Assembly (NCBI GenBank): GCA_028023455.1
Contig: JAQFVV010012405.1
Span: 11,030,423-11,094,422, forward strand
Direction of reading: 5' to 3'
Source: Epiperipatus broadwayi
Taxonomy: Eukaryota > Onychophora > Udeonychophora > Euonychophora > Peripatidae
Length of the DNA stretch: 64,000 nucleotides
The number at the start of each line of letters is the position of its first letter. Position 1 is the first letter of the stretch. The notes below the pieces were generated by a model. The model was not told the origin of the DNA and ran no database searches. It was given only the letters and a program-made list of their open reading frames with translations. Positions 35,446 through 48,854 of this stretch are shown piece by piece. The position numbers and the translations under genes are program-made.

Positions 35446-38301
35446 ACATAAGTTTAAATACTTTGCAAAATATATTTCTAATGTTAAACATTATTTATTT
35501 CATTATATTAATATCAAAATTGTTTTAAAATTAAAAAAATAATAATAGAAAATAAACTTGCCCATCATCTGTTACTTGTTACATAAGTTGTCATTATCAA
35601 AAATTTAAACTTGGCTTTTAAAAATTAAAAGTTTTTTCTATATTTTAATTACTTCTGACATCTAAGAACAAAAATAAAGTTTAAAATATAAAGTCACTAG
35701 CATTAAAATGAAATTATAAAACAAATTTTTCATAAAGCTTTGTGAGATTTACTGAAATGGGAGAATCAGTAAGTATCTTTGTAGCAAAAAATAAAAAAAG
35801 GAAAAAAATAGTTACCTATAATTATAATGTTATTAATGTTTAATAATTGACAAGTTGTTTATAAATAAAAATATTATTTGTATATATATTTATTTTAATA
35901 TATATTCTCACTTTATATAATGCTATATGAGATATGGTTGAACATGCAATATCATGTCCATTAAGTTAAAAAATTATTGCAAATTCATAATTTTGATTAA
36001 TTTTAAAATCAATTGTTTATTAATATCATTGATTTGGTTAATTATATAATGTTATTCCAAATGAATTCATATTTCTTATGGCATATTATAGTGTTAAAAA
36101 ATGGAAAAAAAATCTTCCTCTTGTTGTTTGTTTATAAATTTTATTATTATTAATTTTAATAATTTCATGCATTAATACAAGTTTTTTTTTTTGCACTCAA
36201 ATAAAAATGTGAAAAATACTACTTATTTAAAGCCTTACCCATTTAGTCAACATTTTTTCTTAACACAATCATAGACTTTTATTAATTTTATCTCTCAGAT
36301 GAGTTTTCAGTTGTATTTTTTAATGAAAAAAACTTTATTCTTTAGTTTATGTTTGCATTTTTATGAATTTTATTAAAATTATAAATTAAAAAACTGAATT
36401 TAATTTGAAAATAAAATAAATATAAACCAGAATCATCTTCCAGATAAAAAAAGTTTATCAAAAAAATATTTTGGAACAAATCTATGTGATTAAAAACAAA
36501 TTTCCATAAGTGTAACTTCAAATAATGAAAATGTTCATTGATATATGAAAAATTAACTTTTAATTATAATAAAAACCATAACATTAACATAGTGTTTATT
36601 GATAGTGGACATTTCCTGTTTTCATCAGGAAATTTTATGTTGATTAATTTTCCATTTAAAAAAAGTATATTCTAATAAAATCTAAATGCAAATATCAAAT
36701 AATTATTAATAAACAAATATTTAGCAATATTATAAAACAAATAATGAACAAGAATATTAGTTAAAGGTAAACATTTTTTCTGTGTTTATGATGACAACAT
36801 ATGGTTATGTTTCATAAACACAGAAAGGTCCTTTTGCCTCAGCAAAGAATCAGTACATTCTGCGATTGTTTTTTTGATCATTGATAGATTTTGATATCTA
36901 GAAACTTTAACATTGTCTAATTCCAACATTTTTATGGTTACACCTGGTATAAATTTTGGAAATTGCTCAGCTATTTATCTCTGTATAAAATCTTTATTTT
37001 TTGCTAAAACCCAATTAATTGGGCTTGATTATTTTTAAACTTAACTTTACTAATGAAAAATATTCTAAAAAATCATGTTGAAAAAGTGTGTTGTAAATAT
37101 GAGTAATGGATGTATACATTACATAACTGTCATACAATTATCATACATTGATATGCAAATGAACTCAGAAAATCAATGAATTTGTTTTTGTTTTAAGTGT
37201 TTTCTTTAAATGTGTATAAATAAATTTGTATTTATAATAAATTTATTAAATATTTGTTTATATTTATTACAATATTTGAAAAGATTAAAAAAATTAATGC
37301 AATGTTAATTTTGACTGATAAGAGGTTACTCATGTTTTTTTATTAATGCCATGATCAAATATTTTAACTTTTATTTTTAAAAATAAAGCATAAAAGTAAT
37401 TATCAACCAATTAGTGGGAAAAAATAATCAGAAAAAATTAATAAACAAGTAAAAAAATTATATTTTATTGATTCCAAAAACTTTTTGTGAAAATGAAATT
37501 TTCAAGAAGGAACACATTTGGAGGTGCTTACTTTGGTCCTAAATAATAGAGTAAAGATGAATTAAATTTGTTAACTCTATGTAACATATTGATATATTCA
37601 CATTTTATTTCAGATTAATAAGTCAGTAAAGGCTGATCCACAGAAACTGTGGTTTTAAAAAATCCAACGTTCTTATAAGATACAATAACAATAAAACAGT
37701 GATATAAAATGACAGAAAAGCCATTGTTTTCTTAAGTAAACAGGCCACATTTCTTAATAATTATCAGATTAATTACAATTAAAGTCTTAACATAAAGTCA
37801 CTGATAATATTTTTAATCACAATTTATACAATCAAACATTTAAAGATTAATTCAATTTGTTAAGTACAATTATATTCAGATTTGCATTTCCAACAGGAGG
37901 TTTCCTTGAAAATCACTTAAGAGGTTAAATACTATAGTGCACAGCATTTGTAAAAATCAAATGATAGAAAAATAATAAACTAGACAATGGTTACAGAAAA
38001 TATATTTTAAATTTTAATTTATTTAAGCATGCTTCAAACCATACTCATTTGAACACAGACATTTTTCATCACTAAGCATGCACTAATGATAAAACAAACA
38101 TTTATTAACTTTTATTTTCTATCATTCTGTTAACTGCAAAATATTTTTACATTCTTATATTCAAAAATATGGCTATACATTCATTTAATATCTCCCTTTA
38201 TTTCTCTGTATTAAACATTTGATCAGCCTGGATTTTGGCATTTTATTATGTATATCAGTTATGGATGTTCTTTTAAAAATATTTTACCCATATTATTCCT
38301 T
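35446..38301. other. AT-rich sequence, no gene; contains one notable hairpin
   Basis: No gene is supported. A compact hairpin at 36777-36826 is listed separately. A smaller 7-bp stem (TTTCCTG-CAGGAAA) lies at about 36611-36633. Confidence 0.4.
36777..36826. other. 50-nt near-perfect hairpin
   Basis: TTTCTGTGTTTATGA at 36777-36791 is perfectly complementary to 36812-36826. A second stem AACATA/TATGTT continues inward after a 4-nt bulge, leaving a TGGT loop. The total is about 21 bp of stem. It could be a short inverted repeat, a protein-binding palindrome or a hairpin RNA. It is shorter than usual animal pre-miRNA hairpins. Confidence 0.5.
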
Positions 38302-39078
38302 TTAACCCTTAAACCGCTAATTATATTATTGGTTGTATGAGGTAAAAATCAAATATTTTAATTGGCCAACTCACAAACTGAAGACAAAGCCTATTGTTAA
38401 AACATATTCGCCTATAATATTAAATTCAACTCAGATACGTTTATAAAAAGTATATTACTAATTTTTCAGGTTATGAAAGAGAACGAAAGTTCTTTCAAAA
38501 ATAAATTGCTATTTATTTATTATAAAATATATTCAATTTCGGCAAATATAAAGCAAATGTCTAAACAAAAAAGTGCTGATGCAAATGCTTTTTTTCAATT
38601 TTACGATATGGAAAAGTAAAGATTTCTTTTTGCTAAATCTTAAATATTTTTACTAAAATCTTCAATATTTTTCGAAAATAATTTTGTTTTTTTAGTATTC
38701 TCTCTGAAAATCATTTGTAATTACTCAATATATACTTAATATTCTTTAAAATTATATTCGAAATGAAAATCTCAGCATTTTTCTTTATTTTCTTTGATCA
38801 GGTGGTTTCTTTGTTCTTTCCAGCCAATCAGAATGTCTTTTTCGGCTGAGAGCTGGCTGACAACCAATCACTGACAATGTTCTTTCTTTGTTTAGTTTTA
38901 AATGCGGTTTTTTTTTATTTTTTACTTGTAAAATAATTCGGAAGAGGGCACCATCTTACAGAATTTTTAAAAACCTAATCAATACCTGTCAAACGAATAT
39001 TTTAGCATAAGAACTAGCAGAGTTAGAGTGACGTCAGATGTCGACGAGATGCCTCGTAAGAGGCGGTTGAAGAATTAA
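38302..39078. mobile_element. Family B TTAA-flanked non-autonomous DNA transposon (B2)
   Basis: TTAA occurs at 38302-38305 and 39075-39078. The left end reads TTAACCCTTAAACCGCTAAT, and the complement of the right end reads TTAATTCTTCAACCGCCTCT, giving clear imperfect terminal inverted repeats. The 777-bp body aligns with B1 and B3. Within it are CCAAT boxes (GCCAATCAGAATG, ACCAATCACTGAC), a CRE-like GTGACGTCA at 39029-39037 and a GCCTC-GTAA-GAGGC hairpin next to the right end. No transposase frame is present. Confidence 0.8.
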
Positions 39079-39689
39079 TAGCATAATGATTGTTAACAGG
39101 CTAGCATTGTGCAATTTTTAAAATATCCCAAATAACATTCATCTAATCAAATACAGATGGGATATAAAATGTATAAACAATTATAAATAATTAGTATCAA
39201 ATAAATGATCAAAAGAATCTCTTGTAATAAAATATTAATATTAAATGATAAATGGGTGAATAATAGACAAGCTCAGTTGTGTAATGAATAAATAAAAGTT
39301 TAACAAGTAAATGAAAATAAAATAACATGTATTGAATAAATATTAGAATAAAAAAAATGTTATCAAAAGTTTTTAAATAGTCTGTGTTGAATGTATATTA
39401 AAGAGAAAAATTGTTAAAGAAAATTTTATCAGTTTTTCAGAAAAATCTGATTGTGTATAATTTTTATGTATAATAAAAATAAATAAATAAAATATTAGTG
39501 AAAGTTATCATTTATTCAATTTATTTTTACATTAATTATTAATCATATATTCAAAAATTAAAAATGTTATATTACAAATTAATTCACTTAATTGAGCAAT
39601 GGTTTACATGCAAACTTAACCAGATTTTCCTGGGTATCAGCAACCTCATGAAGATTTAATGGATTCAGGTCTTATGATCATGTTATGAT

Positions 39690-40430
39690 AATTATCTTTT
39701 CTATATTATTTTAAACATATCTATAAACTTATATTGTGCAGTTTTATTTTACTGCAGTTACAATTTTAAAATTGTTAGTTGAACAAAATCTGAAGATGTC
39801 AGCATTATATGGACATTTTAAGCAAAAATAACCAATTTTCATGACAGGGTTTTGAGGGAGATGGCCCAAGATATCAATAGAGATGACAATTTTTGATTGC
39901 TGGAACGTTTTAACCTGAGTTCACATAACGGAATAATTTCCATTGTTAAAGAAAAATTGTAATTTTTAGTAATTTGTTTACAAATTAAAAGATGTTTATG
40001 TAATATTTTTGTAAAAAACTTATTTAAAACAGAAAAATAATAACACTAAAAGAGATTTTCTTTGGAGACATTTCTTTTAAAAGACATTTTTTTATAAAAA
40101 ATGTTATGGCAAAGTGGAAAGTGTTTACTGGATAAAATAGAAACACTTTTTTTCAAATTGTAAAAAAGGTATTTAAAAAAATTTAATACCAATAAATTAA
40201 ATGTTTAATTTTAAGATATTTTTAATCATAACTAACCCTAAATGTATTTTTGTTGCAATAACATAGAATTCAAACTTCTAATATTTCATTTTACTAATTC
40301 TTTGAATAGATAAATGTGTCCAGTGATAGCAAACACTATTGTTGAAAGTTAAAACTTTATTTGGATATTTATTTTCATATTTTGCAAATATCAACTATTA
40401 ACTATTAAGCTTACTTGTGTAAAACATAAT
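39690..40430 (+). repeat. Family G dispersed repeat (copy G2)
   Basis: It is the partner of 14265-15060, sharing AAAATCTGAAGATGTCAGCA, TTTGTTTACAAATTAAAAGA, TAATATTTTTGTAAAAAACT and AATAGATAAATGTGTCCAGTGA in the same order. Non-coding. Confidence 0.6.
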
Positions 40431-41544
40431 GTTAAGATTAGCAACACATAAATAGAATGGTTTAGTTGTAAAAATTAAATGTTAAAATATGAAAGAATGT
40501 GTCCAAAAGCTCATTATGATTCATTCAAAATAGAAAGGTGGAATTTTCTGGTAAACAGGTTAAGGTAGAAATTAATATTTTAATTTTAAAAACAATTCCT
40601 GCTGGTAGTATAAATCTGATGTTATCATTATTTTAATGCTCTCAATTAATTTTTACAAATACTTCTATTAATTAATATTATTTACTTAAATATAGTTTTT
40701 TCAGTCAGACACTGTATTGATTTTATAAATTGTGTAATTCTGATTATTGTTTTAGGATTCAGTTTCTCCTTCACATCTAATTAGTTGGTCTTCCTCATCA
40801 TTATAATATTTTTACAACATTTATATCACCTACATTGAATATTGTTAATGCTGCATAATTAGTAAGTTGATTGATTTAAATATGTACTCATTGTCATTAA
40901 TAAAAGTTAATATTTGGTGATCAGTATGTAAATTTAATAATGCATCTTAATTTCATTTTATTTAGCCTAAAGCTAAATCCATAGCAATCATCTTGTATTC
41001 ATTGAATGTAAAAAGTTAGTGATAATGTATTATTCTTATTGTAAAATCTATGTTCTTAAGTAATGTGAACATTTTTATTGTTATCATCATCATAGTCATT
41101 ATTACTATGTTTCAAAGCAAAACTTTATTGGGTATAAAACATTACAGAGTTATTTATAATTATACATTGACTAATGAAAATATTGCCAAAAGCATGCAAC
41201 AGAAGAAAAAATTACATTATACAAGAAAAATAACTTCTTTATGATAAAATCATTTTATATGACATAGCCTTGGGAACCAAAGGTCCATTTAATTACTTTT
41301 CCAATTTTATCTCTTCTTCATTATTATGTGATATACATAATATCCTATTCTAATTTGCAGCTGATGGGCATATAAACATTGAATTGTGCCTTTGACCTGT
41401 ATATGTATATATGAAGTAAAAAAATTAAATTAATGGTCAGCAGATTTTATAAAAAAAAAAAATACAGTTTGATAATCATAAATTGGAAGTTAACATCTTC
41501 TGGATTACTTACTATCTTATTCTAGATTGTTAATACACATAAAA

Positions 41545-42025
41545 TCATAATCGATGAAATTAATCTTAGAATTAAGTTGGGATATATAGAAATAACAGAG
41601 TATCAGATAAAACTTTGTGCATGTGGTTTTTTCAAAAATGTTTTTAATAGATGTGTTTTACCAGTTCTTATCTATGTTTCCATCAACTGATCATTTAACA
41701 GTGGAGTAACTTGGGAATAACAAAAAGGGATTAAAATGAAATAAATGAATAAAACAACACTTAGGTATCATTAACTTCATTAAAAAAATATGAGTTTAAA
41801 ATGACCATTGTTTGACATATTGCAAGAAGTTATAATAATAGATTTCATGAAATTGTAGATCTGGAAAGATAGTTCATATGAGCTGGGTGGATGAAATAAA
41901 AATATTAGTGAACTGTTGTGTGGAAAATAGAAATTATGGATCGGAAAATCTACATTACATGAACAGACTTTCATTCTGCAGTGAATCAGTAATGGCTATA
42001 AATTATAATGATGATGATTAAAATA
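41545..42025 (+). mobile_element. LINE 3' remnant
   Basis: Broken frames encode IDEINLRIKLGYIEI, FKNVFNRCVLPVLIYVS and, later, SWVDEIKI, with the family's closing segment (ACTTTCATTCTGCAGTGAAT) and an ATAATGATGATGATTA tail. It matches the last 60 percent of the remnant at 33.3-34.3 kb but with more stops and small deletions, so it is an old copy. Confidence 0.75.
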
Positions 42026-42379
42026 ATTCTGATGCCTTAAATATAATGTTAATAGCAAAAATATTGTTTAAAATTGATAATTAATTAGTTTTATCAATAA
42101 GTAACACATTTATTTAGATAATTAAAATGGATAGAATATTTTTTGTTTCTCTCTATAAACTTATTTATTTATAAAATAAACAAACTATTTTTTAACTGAA
42201 TGCAGATTTTTATTATTTTTACATTAAACGAACATTTCCTCATAATTAATTTATCCTGACAACAATTGAATGTCGCAAAAAGTAATTAAATTTCTTTTAT
42301 AATTTTACATTTCTATATGCTTAGCAGATAAATTTTAGATAACAATTGCAAATGTGTATATTATCTGCTATTGTTTACA

Positions 42380-43060
42380 ATATTAATTAGTTTTTAATTA
42401 GAAAAATATCACGAAAAATAAGGTTTAGACACATTTTAAATTTACTTCGAAATTATAAATAAAAATACATCAACAAGTTTGATTTCGTATTTACATTTTT
42501 TTGTTTTTTCATAGATTCTAAGTTTCGCTTATTAAATTTCAGTTAGTATTTATCGTTTAGCACGTCTACTTTCCTGTCAACGACATCGAATTCGAATCTG
42601 GGATAAATAAAAGATGTCGACTTTTTGAAATCCACCTATAAATAATACAACTAGTTGCTTAATACTGAGTCAATAAATCAGTACCATGTTATTATTAGTA
42701 ATGACAAAACAATAATGGCAAAAACGCTTAAACTAAGACAATCTAATGGTTGGAAGAACTGGTCAGTACCGTCATTTTCCATTTTGGATGGCGATTGAAA
42801 AAGCTTTGTCTTAAAGGTGATTTATTTAAAGACTGTTATATATATATAAACACTTAATATATGCCATATATAATGCAAATACATATGTCCCAACAGACAA
42901 TTACAATAATTATTTTACATCTGAATAGGCATTTATTAATTTTTAAAACGTTATATACTACAGTTGAAAAGTTAGATTGGAATTCAGTAGTATGTATGTT
43001 TAAGACTATGGAGAGAAATACGGATAGGATGTTTTTTTGTTCCTTATTTTAAACTAATTT
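42380..43060. other. Block retaining CpG dinucleotides, no gene identified
   Basis: CpGs are relatively frequent (for example TTTCGCTTATT, ATCGTTTAGCACGTC, CAACGACATCGAATTCGAAT, GATGTCGAC, GTACCGTC) compared with flanking sequence. No exon or promoter motif set is convincing. The frame at 42861-43052 has no recognised similarity. Confidence 0.3.
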
Positions 43061-43944
43061 ATCTTTAAAATTATCAAAATTTTTCTATATATGAATGACT
43101 CATCCGTGTATAATGCATTACAAAAATCACCTATAATCATTTTTAATCTGTGAGTTTATCGCCAAGACAGCTTGGTCTCTTTTAAACAACAGGCTGCCCT
43201 AACTTGACAGTCTTGAAAATTGCCGGAAGCTTCTAACAGTCTTAATCCTAGTTTAAGACTTTTTTTTTTTTTGACATTTGTAAAGAAAACTTGTAAGAAA
43301 CTTTCTCTGGGTGAAGTCAAAAGGTCAATTCTTGACAAGATTGTTAGTGGAAATAAGATATAATTGAAGAATTTGGTGACATGATAACAATTCCTTGTCA
43401 AGTGAAACAAATTGTTACACCCTATGTCTATTTCTCTTTGATTTTTTTATGTATAACAGATGGATTTTCAAAATTGAGTAACAAACTTTAAATACTACAA
43501 TTAAGATGTTTCAGTTTAACGTATTAAGTTAAATTGTATTTTATCTAAAATTATCTAGTACTATATCTTTATATATATATAACTAAATAGATATTATGAA
43601 TTCTAGATTATTAGCCATATGACTAATTTACTTTAATTTTTTTTTTTTATGGATAACTTGCCACTAAGTCATTTTTAGTTCATATAATATTTATAATTAT
43701 TATATTTTTAGAAGGATTTATTTGAACTTTAAATAACTGTATTTATGAGCATACGTATTCTAATCATTAAGTTTTAAACACACATACCCACACGTACATA
43801 TATATATATACTGCTAAACATAGAAATTAACTAAATTAAAAAGACAATTTATCCACTCATATGTTTATGATATCTATACATATTTGTCACACATATATGA
43901 TGGGGTAGATGTTTTAAGTATATCAAATAATTATTTATATTATA

Positions 43945-44475
43945 ATTGAAATACATACACGTGTATCAATATTTGTAATATATAGGGTATATGAGTACAG
44001 ACTTTCACATGACCCACCACTCACCACTCTTTCTCATATCACTGATACACTTGAACACATCCCTTGTATATGTATTAAATGGATTATGTCCTGTACATGA
44101 AGATCAGTTTGACTTTAGGTCAACATGGATGCGACAAGAATCTCAGCCCCATGGTGGCCTTTGAGCATTCCATCTTCAGATTTTCAATTGGATAGATGGT
44201 TGAAGAATTGGAGTGTGGATTGAAGCCTGTCCATTAAAGTATGAAGATTGGCTATCTTAATATATATTTGATCATTTATTGCATATATGTGTACAGATGA
44301 TAATCTGGACCAACTCATGATTGATGGTTTAGGATGAAATACATATATTGGTGATTATTTATCTTTTTGACATATAGGTGTTCAAGTGCATCAGCAATAT
44401 GAGATAGGGTGGTGAATGGTGGGTTGTGTGAAAGTCTGTTTTTATATACCCTAATTATTTATATTGTAATTGTCC
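43945..44475. repeat. Family A composite inverted dimer (copy A7)
   Basis: The left end (TATAGGGTATATGAG, CAGACTTTCACATGACC, CTCATATCACTGATACACTT) returns in complement at 44375-44455. Between them lies a full single-orientation body starting GTATTAAATGGATTATGTCC, the same order as the minus strand of copy A2. The arrangement is a monomer plus an inverted extra copy of its tRNA-like end. Confidence 0.7.
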
Positions 44476-44629
44476 AAGCTATTTTCAGAGAAAAATGCAT
44501 GGTTATAGCTAGATTAACAAAATTATAAATAGGGATTTATCTTCTAAATATTTCATAAGTTTTACATTGATGAAAGAAAGCTAATTGAATGATGTGAAGG
44601 TCATTATACAATTATCTTTTATTCACATA

Positions 44630-44765
44630 TCCAGGCCATCTACTTACTACTCAGTGCTCTCTTATTCAGTATCCTCAAACCAGTTTCAAACTTATGGCCT
44701 TCTTCAATGAAAAGCTATGGATCTTGGAATAGTGCACATGGACTATTAGGATATAATAAATATTC
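44630..44765 (-). repeat. Degraded family D fragment (copy D5)
   Basis: On the minus strand the order GTGCACTATTCCAAGATCCA, TTCATTGAAGAAGGCCATAA, GTTTGAAACTGG parallels the family D body (CTCAGATCC, CTGATGAAGGCCATAAG, AACTAGTCTGG). Divergence is high, so the call rests on order as well as identity. Confidence 0.5.
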
Positions 44766-44989
44766 ATTTTTGGCAGCAATCATTGGCCTCATTTGTTAAC
44801 AATAAAGTCAACCCAAACATAAACAACAACTGTTTTTAATTCAAGCTTGTATAGCTATATAGATATGTACCTATTTCATTATCAATACATTATGGTGTTA
44901 TTAATTTCTGAACAAATATAGGTATCTTTATTCTGTGATATGAATTGATTTTATATAAAAATTTATAAAAATAGATTATATACTCTAAA

Positions 44990-45120
44990 TTACATGAAAT
45001 TAAAGAGGATTTGAACCCAGAATTTGTATGTTGACATATGTATCAGTTACTAATGTGGAACAGATGACTAAAGGGAGCTTGAAAGTCTGAGTTCAAATTC
45101 CCTACAAATAGATCATGTGA
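44990..45120. repeat. Family A mini inverted dimer (copy A8)
   Basis: Two T-arm-like ends face each other only about 70 bp apart: GGATTTGAACCCAGAATTTG near 45006 and GAAAGTCTGAGTTCAAATTC near 45082-45101. The whole body of the unit is missing. It shows that the ends alone have been kept or recombined. Confidence 0.6.
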
Positions 45121-48100
45121 ATTATAAATCAGATAAAATGGATAGCAAAATGAAAGAAAAATGAGTCATATATATATATTTGTTTTGCAATTTTTTAACT
45201 GAAAATGAAAAAAAAAATCATACATTTCAATTAAATTTTAGAACCAACTTAGTCCTTATAAATATGTTAAGATTTGCATTTTATGTTGCTAATTGATTGC
45301 ATGTTGATATATTTCTAACTAAGTGAAAATAATACAAAAAGGAAAAATGATATTTTATTTATATAAATCTTTTTGTAGGAAGGTTTCTGAGAAAAATAAC
45401 CATTGTTATGTGATGCCATTGTTATATAAGTTCTGTAGCAATAAAAGATTATACAAATATAATAAAAATGTGTGTAATTTCTAAAGAAAGAGAATCATAT
45501 GCTACCATTTCAAATCTCAAGCACTCTTGATATGTACTAATATTGTTGAATAAATATTATAATTCATTACCATGTGTGGTTAAACAATTGCCTGTTTTTC
45601 ACATCTACATATAGTTGAAATAGCACTTTTTTATGATTTTAACAAAATGTTACAGCAATTAGTTAATAATTTATTGATTGCCATAAATAAAATGTTCATA
45701 TCATTCAAACGCATTAAAATACATATGATAACATATTACTCCAATAATGTAATTTTATTTAAGCACACATTTATCTGGTTTTACTCATTTTCTTTTCTTT
45801 TGAACATACAAGTTCATCCTAAAAAAAAAATAATAATAACTTTTTATTAATAATATCTCAATTGTTTTTCTCATTTTTCATGCTTCCATCTTATCACATA
45901 CCAATCTTCTTAACGATTTCCCCCTTTTATATTCAGATGAAAATTAGTAAAACTATGGAATTCCAACGCTCTCATGTTATCCACAAGGTTTACATTTTTT
46001 TTCTTCCAAGATCGAAGATTATTTTTCACTTATGTGATATATTTTATGTAGATCCTTCTAACATTAATAATACTGATCTTCATATTATTCTCAATGTATT
46101 CCTTGTTAATATTCACAATTAATAGATCATATTTGACACTTTCTCCTTGAACATAATAACAATGATCTTATCTTCAACATAGTTTAGATTTTCTTATAAG
46201 CTAAATGTTACTAATAACAATTTATTTCACTCTTTTTCTCCCTTACATATTGTTTCTTTGTTTGTTGTTTCTAGCAATTATTTAAGTCATTTTGCTTAGT
46301 TTATATATATTTTTAATTGACAGTACTAATAATTAAATATTTCACTCTCCCAGTAGACTATGATTTTTTTTCTCTATAAATATAATCCTTTGTCAGAATT
46401 TTTCCTTTTCCATTAATCCTGTATATAGTTTATCATAAAAGTTTTCATTATACATAAAAGTTATACTCACTGATAAGAATCCGTTTAAATGTTTTCTACT
46501 TGTAAAATTTTCATTCAGAGAGACATTCACAACTTGCATTATAATATTACTCACATTTTTCAATATACAAATATTTCCATTCTGGTTTATTTTTAACTTA
46601 GTTTCAATTATCTTGGTAACCCTACCATTAGCTTGGTTCCAAATGATTTTTCTGTTATTCATATATCTATTCCATTTTAATCTTTCATAAATATTATGAT
46701 ATTTAAAAGGCTTACATCTTTGATCTTGCTTACTCATACAGTTTGTTCCTTCTGTTACGGTATTTCTTGATAAAACATTAATACAAATATACATTTTTTT
46801 TTTTCCACTAGTTTAATATTTTTTTAGAATATCTTAGCAAATTTATTGGTCAAATTAGCAAGTGGAGATTTCCTTCATTTTAGCCATTCTTCTTACTAAA
46901 AACTTGATATAAAATTTGAAGTCCTTAAATTGATCATACTTAATTACTTGTTGTTGTTTTTTTTTAAACAAAATAATAAAAATGAGGTTTAAAAAACTTC
47001 AGCAAACTTTTTTTTCTTTTAACAAAACAAAATTCAGTTACTTGGTTTATATTTCCAGTCTGGAATTATTCTCTTTTTCCCCCAAAAAAATTTTTTCAAC
47101 AAATATCATCTGCTTGTTCGTGTATTTCAAATAGTGCATTCTCATTGGTTAATTTCCCCACTTCTTTAATTCTGAATATTTAATGACTTGTTTATAGCTG
47201 AATTATTTTTAAAAACAAATATTATCTTTTTTAAATATTTATTAGTAATAAAAAAACAATATGTTTAATGAATTTAATGAAAGTACAATTTAAATCATTT
47301 TCATTCCCTACAGATTAAATTCGGTATTAATCCTATAAACTTTTAATCACAAAATTTCAAAAATGAATGTTAATCATTTAATTTAGAAATTATCTTAAGA
47401 TTTCACTGGAAATAATTATTAATGAATAATCCCAAATGAGCACAGACATAACTATTTATTTATATATAACACATATTTTCCTTTATCAAATTAGGCTTGA
47501 ATCCATTATCATTTTAGGTGTTATCAAATGATTATTTATTGTAAAACATTATTAACTTATAGTTTATTATTTTATCATTTATATATCTTTGAAAATACAT
47601 ATTTTAACAAGATTTAGCCTTTATACTATTTTAAATTAATTAAGTCCAAGTTCAAATCCTAGGGTAACTAAAATGACTATTATTTTTCATAGTTTAATAA
47701 TGAATATTTCTTTTCGATTTGATAAAATTTAAAATTATATATAATAAAGTTTATTCCCAATTTGTTTTTATAATGAGGTATACCAATAAAAAGGGCACAG
47801 TATATTTATGCATTTAGGTGACTAGTAGCTTATGCTCTAACTTTATGAAATAAAATTATCAAACTTTAATTATTTTGGACAGTTAATAGTTATAAATCAT
47901 ATATATATGAAAGACTCATGGTATAGGAATAGCACATATGTTTTCTTGTCTCTGACCAGGATTCAAACTCAGAAATGTTAAAACAATTTTTTTAAAGAGC
48001 TTACGAATTTTTTTAATGCAAATAATTAATAACGTATCTATATAATCAACCAGACATTGGTTGATAAATGGGTAGCTAGCTAATCTCAGCTAACAATAAA

Positions 48101-48850
48101 GCAAAGATGAAAAACTCCTAAAATTCTCACTAAGCACCAAATGACAGCCTGAATGTAATTGCATTTTTCCTCACTATTTCTGTAATCTCTTCTTTCCATA
48201 TTTTGTAATTCTCTAATACATTAAAGATCAGCCTTTTTAAACTATTGTGCATGCACTTTTTACGAGTGTTATTTCGAGACAAAACTATGCTCAAACTATT
48301 GATTGTCTCTTAACTAAACAATTGGTATTTAAAATTGTTAAAGTATTTAATTAATATTTGCTCAATTTGTGGGAAGTAAAACCTACTAAAAATAAATGCT
48401 ATTGAAAATTGAAGAATTTTAACCAATAGAAGACTCACGTAAATCGATGTTGTGTCTTAACTCACTCCATTTTCTATTAAAAAAATCTTCTCAAGTTTTG
48501 CAAATTTACACTTGGGGTCAACCTGCCATTTTCAAAGTAAATGTTTTTACATAAATACTATTATATAAAATCAAGAATGACATGACTATAAAAACAAATC
48601 AATTAATTATCAGAAACATATCACATTGTTTACACCATTTATTGATTATTGGTTTTCCCTATCTGTGAGAAATATTATTGAAACTGTCATATGTCAGACA
48701 ATCTTATTATAAACAACAATAAAAGTACTCATGGTCTCCACACAAAACAAGGACATATTACAAGTCTATTCAAAATTTTCATGAACTCACATTTACTCAA
48801 AATCTTCATTGTTTAGCTAGAAAAAGTTAGATATTCAGTTACTGATCACT
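45121..48850. other. AT-rich sequence, no gene recognised
   Basis: Long stretch without recognisable repeats from the families described here. It holds the longest open frame of the window (46393-46794, listed separately) and two pyrimidine-rich plus-strand frames (45647-45850 and 45862-46122) that look like chance. Confidence 0.35.
46393..46794 (-). CDS. Unrecognised 133-codon open frame
   Basis: This is the longest open reading frame in the window, beginning at an ATG and reading MYICINVLSRNTVTEGTN. It has mixed composition (several Trp, Cys, Gly, Arg) rather than the Phe/Leu/Tyr-only look of most chance frames here. I recognise no domain, signal peptide or transmembrane segment. In DNA this AT-rich one frame of this length may arise by chance. 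No flanking splice pattern was established. Confidence 0.15.
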   Translation of the reverse strand: MYICINVLSRNTVTEGTNCMSKQDQRCKPFKYHNIYERLKWNRYMNNRKIIWNQANGRVTKIIETKLKINQNGNICILKNVSNIIMQVVNVSLNENFTSRKHLNGFLSVSITFMYNENFYDKLYTGLMEKEKF

Positions 48851-48854
48851 ATTA

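Noticed and set aside
38302-39078. Solo LTR of a retrotransposon (CCAAT boxes suggested an LTR promoter)
   Set aside because: Ends are TTAA with inverted repeats instead of TG...CA with a 4-6 bp duplication, and a nested copy shows TTAA insertion.
43240-43275. Pol III gene ending in a T-run after TAGTTTAAGAC
   Set aside because: No A or B box at proper spacing upstream; the T-run alone is uninformative in this AT-rich DNA.
43790-43815. CRISPR-like or satellite array at TA-rich tracts
   Set aside because: Only simple TA/CA microsatellite; no regularly spaced repeats anywhere in the window.
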